From JAKASV01 sp963754845 (GTDB lineage Bacteria; Babelota; Babeliae; Babelales; Vermiphilaceae), in contig CAVWHE010000004.1 in assembly GCA_963754845.1 (NCBI GenBank), positions 1 through 64,000 of the forward strand: a stretch of 64,000 bases of DNA. The letters run 5' to 3'. Shown here piece by piece: positions 9,503 through 17,956 of this stretch. Made by a program: the position numbers and the translations under genes. The notes beneath the pieces were generated by a model. The model searched no databases, was not told where the DNA came from, and saw only the letters and a program-made list of their open reading frames with translations. Numbering within the stretch: the first letter of the stretch is position 1; the number at the start of each line of letters is the position of its first letter.

Positions 9503-10195
9503 ATGAAATCGTGTATTCTTTGTTTTTTGATGGGTGTCGCCACTCTTTTGTGCGGGACGTGCTTGTGTCAGCAACAGACACCCGTCGCCCTTAATCCCGA
9601 TATTATTGCCATTATCGATGGAACATCCTTGGGCATAACGGGTGAGTTCGTGGGAGCAATCTATAATATCATACGCAAGATTCAGGCGATGCAGCTGGGG
9701 GATAAGAACGGTACCGAGCGAATCGGATCCTATACCTTTGAAGGCGAACGTCACACTTTGAAGTCTTTGGCTCTGCGCGAGAGGGAACTTAGTAGGATGT
9801 TGTCGCTTTTTGGGTGTAAACAAGTGTGTGCCGCCAAACTCGATGACCTCAAAGCTCCTCTTAAAAAGGCCCAACAGGACTTCAAGACCATTGTCGCACC
9901 GTTCATGGACCATGCCCGTGGGGCTCGTGAACCTATGTGTGTCCTTATTAGTGAATCATGCATCAAGCGCGGTGTTCCTCGGAGTCTCCTTTTGAACTGG
10001 GCCAGGACGGGTGATGATGAAATGGCGTCATTTGATGCATCGGTAACGACGTTCGAACGTTTTGATGAATTTTGCACTGATCTGACAAACTTTCTCACCG
10101 ACCTCGTAGCCAGTTGTCCTAAAGCTCGCGCTCAATTTGAGAAACTTAAAAATGACTACGTCATGCGCCACAAAGGTGGCGCAGGCAAGCGCTGA
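9503..10195 (+). CDS. Exported protein of unknown function
   Basis: A 230-residue protein. The start is ATG 9503, placed after AAGGAGGAT; upstream in-frame codons lie inside the previous gene. The signal peptide is MKSCILCFLMGVATLLCGTCLC, possibly with a lipobox-like cysteine. The mature part looks helical, with charged segments (LKAPLKKAQQDFKTIV, FEKLKNDYVMRHKGG). No family is recognised. It lies between the exported 7810 gene and recD2, on the same strand. Confidence 0.7.
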   Translation: MKSCILCFLMGVATLLCGTCLCQQQTPVALNPDIIAIIDGTSLGITGEFVGAIYNIIRKIQAMQLGDKNGTERIGSYTFEGERHTLKSLALRERELSRMLSLFGCKQVCAAKLDDLKAPLKKAQQDFKTIVAPFMDHARGAREPMCVLISESCIKRGVPRSLLLNWARTGDDEMASFDASVTTFERFDEFCTDLTNFLTDLVASCPKARAQFEKLKNDYVMRHKGGAGKR

Positions 10196-10217
10196 GCAGC
10201 GCGCTGAGAGTTCACGT

Positions 10218-12401
10218 ATGGGTGATGATCAAAACGAAGAACTTGTCGGGACTGTTGAGCGCTGTGTTTTCCAGCACCCCGACAATGGGTTTTCGGTGTT
10301 TTCCGTCACACTGGCCAGCGGACACTCCGTGACCGTTACGGGAAGTCTTGCGCATGTTCAACCCGGCCACAACGTGTGCTTTCAAGGACGCTGGGGTCTT
10401 CATCCCAAGTTTGGTAAGCAGTTTGAAGCATCTTCGTGCTCCGCCCACACACCGACAACCATAACTGGCCTCAAAAAGTACCTTGGCTCCGGGTTCATTA
10501 AGGGTATAGGCCCCGTGTATGCCGAGCGGCTTGTCAATCGTTTCGGAACTGACGTACTCAAAGTTATCGAGCACGAGCCGCAGCGCCTTGCTGCGGTTCC
10601 TGGCATCGGTTCCAAGCGCGTTGAAAAAATTGTTGCGGGCTGGGTTGCCCAGAAAGAAATTTCGTCGATCATGATATTTCTTCAGGAACGCGGTGTTTCA
10701 ACAACATTTGCAACGAAGATTTATAAGGCATATGGGGCACGTGCGCGTGAGGTTCTTGGGGAGAATCCCTATCGTCTTATTGACGATATTTGGGGTGTTG
10801 GTTTTAAAACGGCAGACAAGCTTGCTCGGCAATTGGGCATCGAAGAACGTTCGTATGATCGCGTCCGTGCTGGCGTTATGCATGTTTTGAGCACAACCGT
10901 CAAGGAGGGCCATCTCTATGGAAATCTTGAAAAAGTAAAAGAGACAACGCGAACCGTCCTTGAACTTGACGAAACCATCGACGAGATCATGGCGCAGGCA
11001 TTGCGCGATCTCCATGCACATGGCAAAATTAAGCTCATCACAACTGACGACGGGCACTTTATTGCGCTCTCTCAGCACTATTTTTGCGAAAAGGGCGTCG
11101 CCAATAAAATTCGTCGCATGCTTGAACGGGGTCCCGATGCGCGACTTGATGCTCAATCAGTCTACGCTGCTCTTCGTGTGCCTCGTGCCGGCGACATAGT
11201 GCTCAACGAGGACCAACAACGTGGCATCATGGCGTGCGCACAGCACCCCGTGGCAGTCATTACCGGTGGTCCTGGCACAGGCAAAACGACACTCATCAAA
11301 AAACTCATTACCATCTTGGAAGAGTCCTCAATGACATACAAATTGACGGCTCCCACAGGACGTGCCGCCAAGCGCCTTCAGGAGGGAACGGGGCGCAGCG
11401 CAGCAACCCTTCATCGGCTCCTTGGTTTCGATTTTACGACCATGCATTTTGTCCACAACGATCAAAATGCGCTCAAAGCCGATGTTTTCATTATTGACGA
11501 AGCATCGATGCTTGATATTTTTTTGGCACACGCCCTTCTCAAAGCCGTCCCTATGGGCTCTCACATCGTCTTCATCGGTGACATCGATCAGCTGCCGTCA
11601 GTTGGTGCGGGAAATTTCTTAAACGATGTCATAGCAAGCGACGTTGTTCCAACGGTACGGCTCACCGAAATTTTCCGTCAAGCGCGCGGCAGCCTCATCA
11701 TCGTTAACGCCCACAGAGTCAATAAGGGACAATTCCCCGTTACGTATGCCGATGGCAGTGCACGCGACTTCGTGTACATTCGCGAGGACGATCCGACGTG
11801 TGTCCCCCAAAGACTCGCAACAATTTTTGCTGGCCTTGGTCGCTACGGCATACAAGAGGCCGATACCGTCGTTCTTGTGCCCATGAACCGCGGCCCCGTC
11901 GGAACCTACGTACTCAATACTTATCTTCAGGGTCTTCTTAATCCCGGGAGGAACGAAAAAACCGTTACCTCCGTCGGAACGACGTACAAAATCGGCGACC
12001 GTGTTATGCAGATACGGAACAACTACGACAAACTTGTCTTTAACGGCGACACGGGATTTATAGACGCAATCGATGGCGACGAAAAAACGATGGCGGTGAA
12101 TTTTGGTGACCGCAAAGTTGTGTACGAATTTACCGAAATTGATGAACTCGTCCTTGCCTATGCGCTATCGATCCATAAAAGTCAGGGCTCGGAATACGCC
12201 GCGACTATCATTCCACTTTTTACCTGTCACTTTGCTCTCCTTCAGAGAAATTTGCTTTACACGGCAATAACACGCTCCAAAAAATTGTGTGTTCTCATCG
12301 GTCAGCCCAAGGCCATCGCCCTGGCTCTTAAAAACAACAAAAGCGTCGAACGTACAACGTTTTTACGCGAATTTTTAACGACCGACATTCAATGTCGCTG
12401 A
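10218..12401 (+). CDS. recD2: RecD2/YrrC-family ATP-dependent DNA helicase
   Basis: A 727-residue protein of the RecD2 subfamily found in bacteria without RecBCD partners. It has an N-terminal OB-like region (VGTVERCVFQHPDNGFSVFS), helix-hairpin-helix segments (GFIKGIGPVYAERLV and AVPGIGSKRVEKIV), then a superfamily 1B motor: Walker A GGPGTGKTTLIKKL near residue 350, Walker B IIDEASMLD, GDIDQLPSVGAGN, and the C-terminal motif ALSIHKSQGSEY. The function is 5'-3' DNA unwinding in repair. ATG 10218 opens the family homology; an in-frame ATG at 10137 would overlap the previous gene. Length fits the family. Confidence 0.93.
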   Translation: MGDDQNEELVGTVERCVFQHPDNGFSVFSVTLASGHSVTVTGSLAHVQPGHNVCFQGRWGLHPKFGKQFEASSCSAHTPTTITGLKKYLGSGFIKGIGPVYAERLVNRFGTDVLKVIEHEPQRLAAVPGIGSKRVEKIVAGWVAQKEISSIMIFLQERGVSTTFATKIYKAYGARAREVLGENPYRLIDDIWGVGFKTADKLARQLGIEERSYDRVRAGVMHVLSTTVKEGHLYGNLEKVKETTRTVLELDETIDEIMAQALRDLHAHGKIKLITTDDGHFIALSQHYFCEKGVANKIRRMLERGPDARLDAQSVYAALRVPRAGDIVLNEDQQRGIMACAQHPVAVITGGPGTGKTTLIKKLITILEESSMTYKLTAPTGRAAKRLQEGTGRSAATLHRLLGFDFTTMHFVHNDQNALKADVFIIDEASMLDIFLAHALLKAVPMGSHIVFIGDIDQLPSVGAGNFLNDVIASDVVPTVRLTEIFRQARGSLIIVNAHRVNKGQFPVTYADGSARDFVYIREDDPTCVPQRLATIFAGLGRYGIQEADTVVLVPMNRGPVGTYVLNTYLQGLLNPGRNEKTVTSVGTTYKIGDRVMQIRNNYDKLVFNGDTGFIDAIDGDEKTMAVNFGDRKVVYEFTEIDELVLAYALSIHKSQGSEYAATIIPLFTCHFALLQRNLLYTAITRSKKLCVLIGQPKAIALALKNNKSVERTTFLREFLTTDIQCR

Positions 12402-12411
12402 TGGTCACTCT

Positions 12412-13179
12412 ATGATGCAGCAAAGAAATTTCGTACTTGCAGTATTTTTCATACTTTCAAGTCCATGGCCAGCGCGGTGTTCGTGGTGGGGTTCACCGAC
12501 ACCCACGACGTGCCAGAATGCGCGTGCCGATGAAGTCGCCAATGAGGGGAATATAACCATCATGCTCGTCCCTGCCGGCGATGCCAGCGATGGAGGGCGA
12601 GCGCTTTACACGACAAGTGAGAGCGCAGAAACAACGGCGTGCGCTCGCGAGCTTAAAAATGCTATCGAAACGACGTACCACGGCGTGCATGCAGTAGTGA
12701 GCCACGATGCCGATACACAGCCATTCGCCCCCTACCACGTCGCCACCATGGCAAACATCGGTGATATCGATTTCGTAATAAACATCAATTTCTATCGCGA
12801 CGAAGACGGCAAACTCGAAGTTTTTCTTTACCATTTTTCCTACGGTCAGGAATTTGTAAGCAAGCTGCCGACCCTTGCTTGGTACACCGCCGACCAAGCG
12901 TATCTTTTTGCACGGGGACTGACACGAGAATGGGCAACGTTATTGTGCGATGGTCTCAAGGGTTTCGGACCCGCGCACCCACTCGCCGTCCACGGACCTT
13001 ACGCCATGCCCTTTAAGCCGCTTGTGGGTATCAAAGTCCCAGCTGTGGCTCTTGACATGGCGTTGTCGCCGGGAGACACCTCATGGAAAAATTATATCGA
13101 GCCACTTACGGCAGGCCTTGAACCCATCGTGGATGAGCTCAGAAAAAGGCTCACCGCGCCCGGTCTCGCGGTATCGTGA
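12412..13179 (+). CDS. Exported degenerate Amidase_3-like protein (probable pseudoenzyme)
   Basis: A 255-residue protein with a signal peptide (about residues 1-23, ending ARCSWW). The order of motifs follows zinc N-acetylmuramoyl-L-alanine amidases: ITIMLVPAGDASDGGR in place of the IDPGHGG strand, ACARELKNAIETTYHGV as the following helix, VVSHDADTQPFAPYHVA, then DIDFVININFY where SIHxN is expected, and KPLVGIKVPAVALDMAL where the PAVLVEIGF strand lies. The zinc-ligand histidines are absent (GHGG replaced by AGDA, SIH by NIN), and the final catalytic glutamate is D or lost. I infer an inactive paralogue that may bind peptidoglycan or regulate another enzyme. It starts 11 bp after recD2. Confidence 0.55.
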   Translation: MMQQRNFVLAVFFILSSPWPARCSWWGSPTPTTCQNARADEVANEGNITIMLVPAGDASDGGRALYTTSESAETTACARELKNAIETTYHGVHAVVSHDADTQPFAPYHVATMANIGDIDFVININFYRDEDGKLEVFLYHFSYGQEFVSKLPTLAWYTADQAYLFARGLTREWATLLCDGLKGFGPAHPLAVHGPYAMPFKPLVGIKVPAVALDMALSPGDTSWKNYIEPLTAGLEPIVDELRKRLTAPGLAVS

Positions 13180-13257
13180 ACAGCGGCACGCAAACATAGT
13201 GCGCAGCGCATCGACGAACAACATCGGACTAAAAAAAGAGTGCTCTGAGACGAAGAG

Positions 13258-13332
13258 TGGTGCCGGGGGTCGGAATTGAACCAACGACGCTGAGCTCTTC
13301 AGGCTCACGCTCTACCACTGAGCTACCCCGGC
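13258..13332 (-). tRNA. tRNA-Phe(GAA)
   Basis: A 75-nt tRNA with encoded CCA. Acceptor GCCGGGG pairs with CCCCGGC; the D arm is GCTC-AGTGGTA-GAGC; the anticodon stem TGAGC/GCTCA encloses CTGAAGA, giving anticodon GAA; the T arm is GTTGG-TTCAATT-CCGAC. All stems are fully paired. Confidence 0.96.
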
Positions 13333-13443
13333 ACGTACAAACCAGCCACGAGTATGGTACCTGTTTGCCCGTTTTTGTCAAATCAAAATTGCCTTCGTGA
13401 TGGCTTGCACGTGCCGGAGTCATGATCCATATTTTTGAGCTTT

Positions 13444-14004
13444 TTACTTCGCACCACGACCATGAAGGAGGGCGATTATGTCCCGGCACGCACCGATCTT
13501 GGAGGCGTAGGTCAGCGGCGTTACATCTTCACGCGTACGAGCGTTCACATCGGCTCCGTGTTCGAGAAGGAGTTTAACCACACATGAACACCTGCCGCTG
13601 ATGGCACGATGAAGTGGTGTCATTCCTTGATCGTCCTGCGCATTGACATTGGCACCGTTCGCGATGAGTATTTTAGCAAAACCCGCCTGCCCGTACGATG
13701 CTGCCACATGAAGCGGTGTTCCCTCGTGCTTATCACGTGCGTTAACGTCAGCGCCGTTTTTGATGAGACGGCGGGCAAGTCTTCGCTTGCCGCTTATGGC
13801 CGCCATGTGAAGTGGACTGGCTCCTTCATCGTCACGTTCGTTGACGTTGGCGCCATGACGGATGAGCTTATGGACCTGATGGGTACGTCCTTCGACCGCC
13901 GCTCGATGGAGCCGCGTGTCATGCGACTTTGCCTGAAGAGAGCCGGCAGTTGCCGACAAAAGCCCAACAAAAAGGGGTACAAGCGACACATGCTTTGTGT
14001 TCAT
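13444..14004 (-). CDS. Exported ankyrin-repeat protein
   Basis: A 186-residue protein starting MNTKHVSLVPLFVGLLSATA, a signal peptide ending near QAKS, after an AGGAAGG site; an earlier in-frame start adds seven charged residues and is less likely. Five consecutive ankyrin repeats fill the rest, with the consensus TPLHxAA...LLxxGADVNARD: starts TRLHRAAVEG, SPLHMAAISG, TPLHVAASYG, TPLHRAISGR and TPLTYASKIG. Ankyrin repeats bind proteins and are common in secreted effectors of intracellular bacteria. A host-directed role is an inference from export and lifestyle. Confidence 0.88.
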   Translation of the reverse strand: MNTKHVSLVPLFVGLLSATAGSLQAKSHDTRLHRAAVEGRTHQVHKLIRHGANVNERDDEGASPLHMAAISGKRRLARRLIKNGADVNARDKHEGTPLHVAASYGQAGFAKILIANGANVNAQDDQGMTPLHRAISGRCSCVVKLLLEHGADVNARTREDVTPLTYASKIGACRDIIALLHGRGAK

Positions 14005-14482
14005 AGACCTTCCTCGCTTTGTCACACATGCATTACAACCGTAGCAGCCGCAAGGCTGCCAGCTTCGGATACCAGTCTGCCAATACTTATCGCTATGGTA
14101 GCAAACTTATGCAATTGCAACAAAGGCCCCGCGTAGCAAAAAACAACAAAACATGTCAAACTGAAAAGTGTCTTAGGGGGCGGGCGCGTCAAAGATCGTC
14201 ACGGGATATCGGTGACCGGTGCGCACCCGCATTAACGCGAACTCGATAATCCTTATCTTGGTCGCTGGTTGTCGTGCTCAGGGACTCGATGAAATACGCA
14301 CAAAGTTTGTCCTCGTTTCCCGTCTTATAGTCGAGGGCACGTGCTGAAAGAACGGGAATAAGCCTGCTAATTTTGCGCAAATGAAATTATCAGCAATTTC
14401 TTGAAATATATGATATACTTAATACGTGATGAAATCTTTTGATTATTATTCTTAAATTTTTTATCAGTTTAATGGGGGTTGT
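14005..14482. other. 478-bp intergenic region with one promoter
   Basis: It holds the shared upstream region of the ankyrin gene (minus) and the 2H-NADAR gene (plus). An extended -10 promoter lies at 14411-14419. A minus-strand frame at 14189-14380 has gene-like codon choice but only a TTG start directly after a stop and no ribosome site, so I do not call it. The 3' half is AT-rich. Confidence 0.5.
14411..14419 (+). promoter_or_regulatory. Extended -10 promoter (TGATATACT)
   Basis: TG-A-TATACT forms an extended -10 element, with TATACT at 14414-14419. No good -35 sits 17 bp upstream, which extended -10 promoters tolerate. Transcription would start near 14426, giving a leader of about 57 nt to the 2H-NADAR gene. 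The same TGa-TANAAT/TATACT form occurs upstream of the exported gene at 44053. Confidence 0.45.
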
Positions 14483-17400
14483 ATGATTATTGAGACGACA
14501 ATAAAACGTGCTGGACTTCTCTTAGCTTTATCCGGCCTTTCCCTTCTCTGTCATGGTGCGGCGGTGCCGCCCGTTCAGGAGGAGTACGACCTCATTCTTG
14601 CCATTCCTCGGGGGATTGACGGGGCCTTTCGGGTGTTGCAGGAAAATGTTATTCGCGAACTTGGCGCTCTATCTCTGACTGGATCAGGGCAGGGTTTTTA
14701 CACCATGCAAAATAAAGGATTAAATTTAACCACAAACCACCTTGCAGGAAGGCCGATGTTCCCTCACATCAGCATTAAGGGCATTGACCGTGCGGGTTCT
14801 GACAATGAGGGCCAATCGTACCGAGATCTCGCGGCAATCTTTTTTACCCCGGAATTATTCAGGAGCTATTCTGTTCCACAAACCATTACGTTGACCGGTC
14901 TTGTGGTGATACGCGGACGAGAAAGGCTCAACAGCTCCGAGCGTCTGTTCATAGTGGCCGACTTTGACGATAACAGGTCCAACCAGTCGCAAGGCTTTGA
15001 TGGCATCGCGCAAGATCTTGATCGCACATCAGGTATCCCGCGACCTCAGGGGCAAGACTACCTGCATCATATAACATTGGCCAAATTGATGCCTTTTAAG
15101 AAAGGATCGCAGCACATTAGTGACCGAACTGTCCAAGAGATCCAGGCCAATCTCACATCTCTCTGGAATAGACTGGCACATAACGTACGGCTTACAGGGC
15201 CGTTCGCTATCGATCGCATTGAGTATAGTTATTGGCAAGATGACCCTACCCAGGAAAATGAAACCAAGATTTTATGGTCGGCTCCCACTTCTCCGGCAGT
15301 AGCCCAACGAGCAGGTGCTTCTTCGGCGGTAGCTCAAACGGCCACCTTGGCACGGCCACAAACGCACTCTTCGCAACCTCGTCCGGAGGGAAGCCCTGGA
15401 CCAAGTAACCTACCTACACCGGTATCTCGATCTGCGCACGTTGATCTAACAGCACCGGCTGCTCAACGTTTGCCGTCGGCACTTCCTGCGGCAGCAGTCC
15501 AACGAGGAGCCCAACGAGCAGCTTCTGCGGCAGCAGCCCAACCAGCAGCCTTGGCACGACCATCACAAGCGCAACTTTGCCTGGCGGGAAATCCTGGACC
15601 AAGTAACCTACTACCTACACCGGTATCTCGATGTTTGCCGTCGGCACTTCCTGCGGCAGCAGTCCAACGAGACCAACGAGCAGGTGCTTCTTCGGCGGTA
15701 GCTCAACCCGATCGTTGTCATGGTGCAGCGGAGGAGGAGGCGCCGCCCGTTCAGGAAAGATACGACTCCATCCTTGCCATTCCCCGAGGAATTGACGAGG
15801 TCTTTCGGGTGGTGCAGGAAAATGTTATTCGCGAACTTGGCGCTCAATCTCTGCCTGGATCAGGGCAGGGTTTTTACACCATGCAGGGTAGAGAATTAAA
15901 TCTAACCACAAACTTCCTTAGAGGAAGGCCTATGTGCCCTCGCATCAGTATTAAGGTCATTGACTGTGCGGGTTCTGACAATGAGGGCCAATCGTACCGA
16001 GATCTCGCGGCAATGTTTTTTACCCCAGAATTATTCAGGAGCTATTCTGTTCCACGAACCATTACGTTGACCGGTCTTGTGGTGATACGCGGACGAGAAA
16101 GGCTCAACAGCCCCGAGCGTCTGTTCATAGTGGCCGACTTTGACGATGACAGGTCCAATCATTCGCAAGGCTTTGATGGCATCGCGCAAGATCTTGATCG
16201 CACATCAGGTATCCCGCGACCTCAGTGGCAGGACTACCTGCATCATATAACATTGGCCAAACTGACGCCTTTTAAGAGAGGATCGCAGCACATTAGCGAC
16301 CGAACTGTCCAAGAGATCCAGGCCAATCTCACATCTCTCTGGAATAGACTGGCACATAACGTACGGCTTACAGGGCCGTTCGCTATCGATCGCATTGAGT
16401 ATAGTTATTGGCAAGATGACCCTACCCAGGAAAATGAAACCAAGATTTTATGGTCGGCTCCCACTTCTCCGGCAGTAGCCCAACGAGCAGGTGCTTCTTC
16501 GGCGGTAGCTCAAACGGCCACCTTGGCACGGCCACAAACGCACTCTTCGCAACCTCGTCCGGCGGGAAGCCCTGGACAAAGTAACCTGCGGCCTGTACCG
16601 GTATCTCGATCTGCGCACGTTGGTCTACCAGCACCGGCTGCTCAACGTTTGCCGTCGGCACTTCCTGCGGCAGCAGTCCAACGAGGAGCCCAACGAGCAG
16701 GTTCTGCGGCGGCAGCTCAAACGGCCACCTTGGCACGACGACCACAAGCGCAACTTTGCCTGGCGGGGAACCCTGGACCAAGTAACCGGCCTGCATCGGT
16801 ATCTCGATCTACGCACGTTACGCACGTTGATCTACCAGCACCGTCTGCTCACCGTTTGTCGTCGGCACCTCCTGCGGCAGCAGCTCAACAAGCCACGCGA
16901 CGCACTGTAATTCATACCCACGCTAACGATGGAAGACCTACTTTCTTGAGTAATGCCTACGTAGATAAAGATCAATGGGTCTTCTATGAAGAAGAATTCT
17001 TGCCGAATGCCCGGGAAGCATACAAAAAGAACAGTGAAGGGCGCTTTTTGGCAGAGGATGAAGAGTATGCTTTGATGTACGATATCCTTAGGGCAAAATT
17101 CAGGGATGCTCCACTCCGAGACCGCTTAATCGCAACAGGAGATGCTCTTATAATCGACAACTCAGAACACGAATTCCGGGATCAGCTCGGCATGATGCTC
17201 ATGGACATTCGTGATTCATTGGCTCGGGCCTCGGCCAAGGAAAATAGAACGAGGAGCACTCAGATCTATACCCACGCTAGCGATGGGAGCCCTACTTTCT
17301 TGAGCAATGCCTTCGTAAATGAAAAGCATTGGATTGCCTATAGGAAAGAAGTGCTGCCGAGTGCCCAGGGGGTATACATATCTTACCTAGAAAGACACAA

Positions 17401-17692
17401 TAACTTCCTGGGACATTGCTTGGCATCGGAGGAAAAATATTCTTTCTTGATGAGAGGGCATTGCTTAGCATCGGGGGAAGAATATGCTCTGATGAGAGAT
17501 GTCCTTAGGGCAAAATTCGAAGATGCCTCACTCCGAGGGCTCTTAATCGCGACAGGCGACGCCCTTATAATCAACAACTCAGAACACGAATTCTGGGGGT
17601 GGGGCCGCGCACATAGACTAACTTCGGACAACAATAAGCTTGGCAAGATACTTATGGAAATTCGTGATGAAGTGGCTGGCGCAGGCCAGTAA
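14483..17692 (+). CDS. Exported tandem 2H-phosphoesterase / tandem NADAR-domain protein
   Basis: A 1069-residue protein; start ATG 14483 after GGGGG. Signal peptide at residues 1-26 (LLLALSGLSLLCHGAA). Domain 1 (about 35-260) has two HxS/T motifs, H95-I-S and H196-I-T, and the overall order of 2H phosphoesterases (LigT/cyclic phosphodiesterase class). An Ala/Pro/Gln-rich linker follows. Domain 2 (about 427-655) is a near copy, but its first motif is R487-I-S, so a catalytic histidine is lost; H588-I-T remains. After a second linker come two YbiA-like NADAR domains: 810-915 (FLSNAY, LRAKFRDAPLRDRLIATGDALI) and 927-1065 (FLSNAF, LRAKFEDASLRGLLIATG, FWGWGRAH, NKLGKILMEIR). Only the second NADAR keeps WGxG and NxLG. 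2H enzymes open cyclic or 2'-5' phosphodiesters, and NADAR proteins act on ADP-ribose or riboflavin-type N-glycosides. A secreted ADP-ribose/RNA-processing effector is my inference. Confidence 0.78.
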   Translation: MIIETTIKRAGLLLALSGLSLLCHGAAVPPVQEEYDLILAIPRGIDGAFRVLQENVIRELGALSLTGSGQGFYTMQNKGLNLTTNHLAGRPMFPHISIKGIDRAGSDNEGQSYRDLAAIFFTPELFRSYSVPQTITLTGLVVIRGRERLNSSERLFIVADFDDNRSNQSQGFDGIAQDLDRTSGIPRPQGQDYLHHITLAKLMPFKKGSQHISDRTVQEIQANLTSLWNRLAHNVRLTGPFAIDRIEYSYWQDDPTQENETKILWSAPTSPAVAQRAGASSAVAQTATLARPQTHSSQPRPEGSPGPSNLPTPVSRSAHVDLTAPAAQRLPSALPAAAVQRGAQRAASAAAAQPAALARPSQAQLCLAGNPGPSNLLPTPVSRCLPSALPAAAVQRDQRAGASSAVAQPDRCHGAAEEEAPPVQERYDSILAIPRGIDEVFRVVQENVIRELGAQSLPGSGQGFYTMQGRELNLTTNFLRGRPMCPRISIKVIDCAGSDNEGQSYRDLAAMFFTPELFRSYSVPRTITLTGLVVIRGRERLNSPERLFIVADFDDDRSNHSQGFDGIAQDLDRTSGIPRPQWQDYLHHITLAKLTPFKRGSQHISDRTVQEIQANLTSLWNRLAHNVRLTGPFAIDRIEYSYWQDDPTQENETKILWSAPTSPAVAQRAGASSAVAQTATLARPQTHSSQPRPAGSPGQSNLRPVPVSRSAHVGLPAPAAQRLPSALPAAAVQRGAQRAGSAAAAQTATLARRPQAQLCLAGNPGPSNRPASVSRSTHVTHVDLPAPSAHRLSSAPPAAAAQQATRRTVIHTHANDGRPTFLSNAYVDKDQWVFYEEEFLPNAREAYKKNSEGRFLAEDEEYALMYDILRAKFRDAPLRDRLIATGDALIIDNSEHEFRDQLGMMLMDIRDSLARASAKENRTRSTQIYTHASDGSPTFLSNAFVNEKHWIAYRKEVLPSAQGVYISYLERHNNFLGHCLASEEKYSFLMRGHCLASGEEYALMRDVLRAKFEDASLRGLLIATGDALIINNSEHEFWGWGRAHRLTSDNNKLGKILMEIRDEVAGAGQ
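14585..15385 (+). repeat. 801-bp internal coding repeat, unit 1
   Basis: Codons 35-301 align without gaps to codons 427-693 (15761-16561), with long stretches identical at DNA level. The unit covers the 2H domain plus the start of the Ala/Pro linker. Near identity implies a recent duplication or ongoing gene conversion. Confidence 0.88.
15761..16561 (+). repeat. 801-bp internal coding repeat, unit 2
   Basis: Second copy of the 14585-15385 unit. The key difference is a CAC to CGC change that replaces the first catalytic histidine by arginine (residue 487). Flanking linkers are also partly duplicated (ARPQTHSSQPRP, LPSALPAAAVQRG). Confidence 0.88.
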
Positions 17693-17773
17693 GCAACGGA
17701 AATTTGGCTTGTGTAATATTTTGCTAAGCGTAGCGACGTTGGTTTGGTAAAAAGCCGTTGAGATATAATCTTT

Positions 17774-17799
17774 GGAGGGGGCATCCTATCGCCCCCTCC
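17774..17799. terminator. GC-rich hairpin between convergent genes
   Basis: GGAGGGGGC (17774-17782) pairs perfectly with GCCCCCTCC (17791-17799) around an 8-nt loop, 82 bp after the 2H-NADAR stop. There is no clean T-run on the plus side. It is a plausible terminator for the plus-strand gene or a bidirectional barrier. The rest of 17693-17956 has no gene I can support. Confidence 0.5.
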
Positions 17800-17956
17800 T
17801 GTGGTTTACACCAATTCCCGCGTGTGTGGCTATGCCGACATTTTGACGTTCTCATCGACGACGGTATCCACAAGGGTTTTGATCGTTTGGGAGCACGGGA
17901 TGATACACCACGCAGGACTAAAAAAAGCGAGAGGATAAAGAAAGAGGCCGCTGGTT

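Noticed and set aside
14189..14380. Minus-strand 63-codon frame in the intergenic region
   Set aside because: Codon use looks gene-like, but the start would be TTG directly after an in-frame stop (TAA) and there is no ribosome site.
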